Shown one piece after another: positions 63,161 to 64,000 of a stretch of DNA of 64,000 nucleotides. Origin of the DNA: Liolophura sinensis (lineage: Eukaryota; Mollusca; Polyplacophora; Chitonida; Chitonidae); assembly GCF_032854445.1 (NCBI RefSeq), contig NC_088305.1, forward strand, positions 7,753,606 through 7,817,605, written 5' to 3'. A model generated the notes under the pieces. The model saw only the letters and a list, made by a program, of their open reading frames with translations. It did not search any database and was not told the DNA's origin. The position numbers and the translations under genes were made by a program. Within the stretch, counting starts at the first letter, position 1; the number at the start of each line of letters is the position of its first letter.

Positions 63161-64000
63161 GTAAGTATGACCAATCAACCATCAGTTGTGTAGTATGACC
63201 AATCGATCTTCATTTACTGAGTACACATGTAAGTATGACCCATCGACTTTCAGTTATGTAGTAAGTATGACCCATTGACTTTCAGTTATGTAGTAAATAT
63301 GACCAGTCGGCCTTCAGTTGTGTAGTATGACCAATTGACCTTCCGTTGTGTAGTAAGTATGACCAATCGACCTTCAGTTGTGTAGTAAGTATGACCAATT
63401 GACCTTCAGTTGTGTAGTAAATATGACCAATTGACCTTCAGTTGTGTAGTAAGTATGACCAATTGACCTTCAGTTGTGTAGTAAGTATGACCAGTCGACC
63501 TTCAGTTGTGTAGTAAGTATGACCAATTGACCTTCAGTTGTGTAGTAAGTATGACCAATTGACCTTCAGTTGTGTAGTAAGTATGACCAATTGACCTTCA
63601 GTTGTGTAGTAAGTTTGACCAATTGACCTTCAGTTGTGTAGTAAGTTTGACCAATTGACCTTCAGTTGTGTAGTAAGTATGACCAATTGACCTTCAGTTG
63701 TGTAGTAAGTTTGACCAATTGACCTTCAGTTGTGTAGTAAGTATGACCAATTGACCTTCAGTTGTGTAGTAAGTATGACCAATCGACTTTCAGTTGTGCA
63801 GTAAGTATGACCAATTGACCTTCAGTTGTGTAGTAAGTATGACCAATTGACCTTCAGTTGTGTAGTAAGTTTGACCAATTGACCTTCAGTTGTGTAGTAT
63901 GACCAATCGACTTTCAGTTGTGTAGTAAGTATGAACAATCGACTGTCATTTGTGTAGTAAGTATGACCAATTGACCTTCAGTTGTGTAGTAAGTATGACC
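63150..64000. repeat. 32-bp minisatellite starting on the exon 14/intron junction
   Basis: Unit GTAAGTATGACCAATTGACC plus TTCAGTTGTGTA, about 26 copies and running off the window. The first copy overlaps the exon end TTATGTA and the donor GTAAGTATG. Confidence 0.92.

Overview
This is animal nuclear DNA, most likely from a mollusc or another lophotrochozoan. The genes have introns with GT-AG borders, about 30 copies of a tRNA-derived SINE fill the spacers, and more than 20 separate minisatellites occur. The SINE ends in a 3' part reading TAAAACACCAATCAAATAAA that I associate with molluscan genomes; that is recognition from memory, not a search. No bacterial operon, rRNA gene, true tRNA gene, CRISPR array or virus was found.

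Two multi-exon genes are well supported. (1) On the minus strand, 18022 down to 10792, three exons join in phase into an intact 469-residue class A G-protein-coupled receptor. It has seven membrane segments, DRF after TM3, NPLIY in TM7 and a Ser-rich tail, and looks closest to prostanoid receptors. Its 5-kb first intron holds a 975-bp inverted-repeat DNA element and several minisatellites. (2) On the plus strand, from 48701 past the right edge, at least 14 exons encode a secreted protein ordered signal peptide, furin-type site, sushi, EGF, sushi, linker, VWD, C8, TIL, VWD, C8. This is the architecture class of mucins, zonadhesin and SCO-spondin. It has a TATA box and two inverted CCAAT boxes upstream. 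At the extreme left edge (159 to 1, minus) an open frame with one membrane helix may be the first exon of another receptor.

Layout: 1-10.7 kb is spacer with SINEs and two large minisatellites; 10.8-18.0 kb is the receptor gene; 18-48.4 kb is gene-poor, rich in SINEs (some nested), small inverted-repeat elements, dispersed repeats and minisatellites, including a purine-rich 0.8-kb block at 38.2 kb; 48.5-64 kb is the VWD/C8/TIL gene.

The most unusual observations are: two minisatellites in the VWD gene that each begin exactly on an exon/5' splice-site junction and copy that junction in every unit; at least seven reading-frame breaks confined to three exons of the same gene while flanking exons are intact; nested SINEs with perfect target-site duplications; and several unnamed dispersed repeat families.
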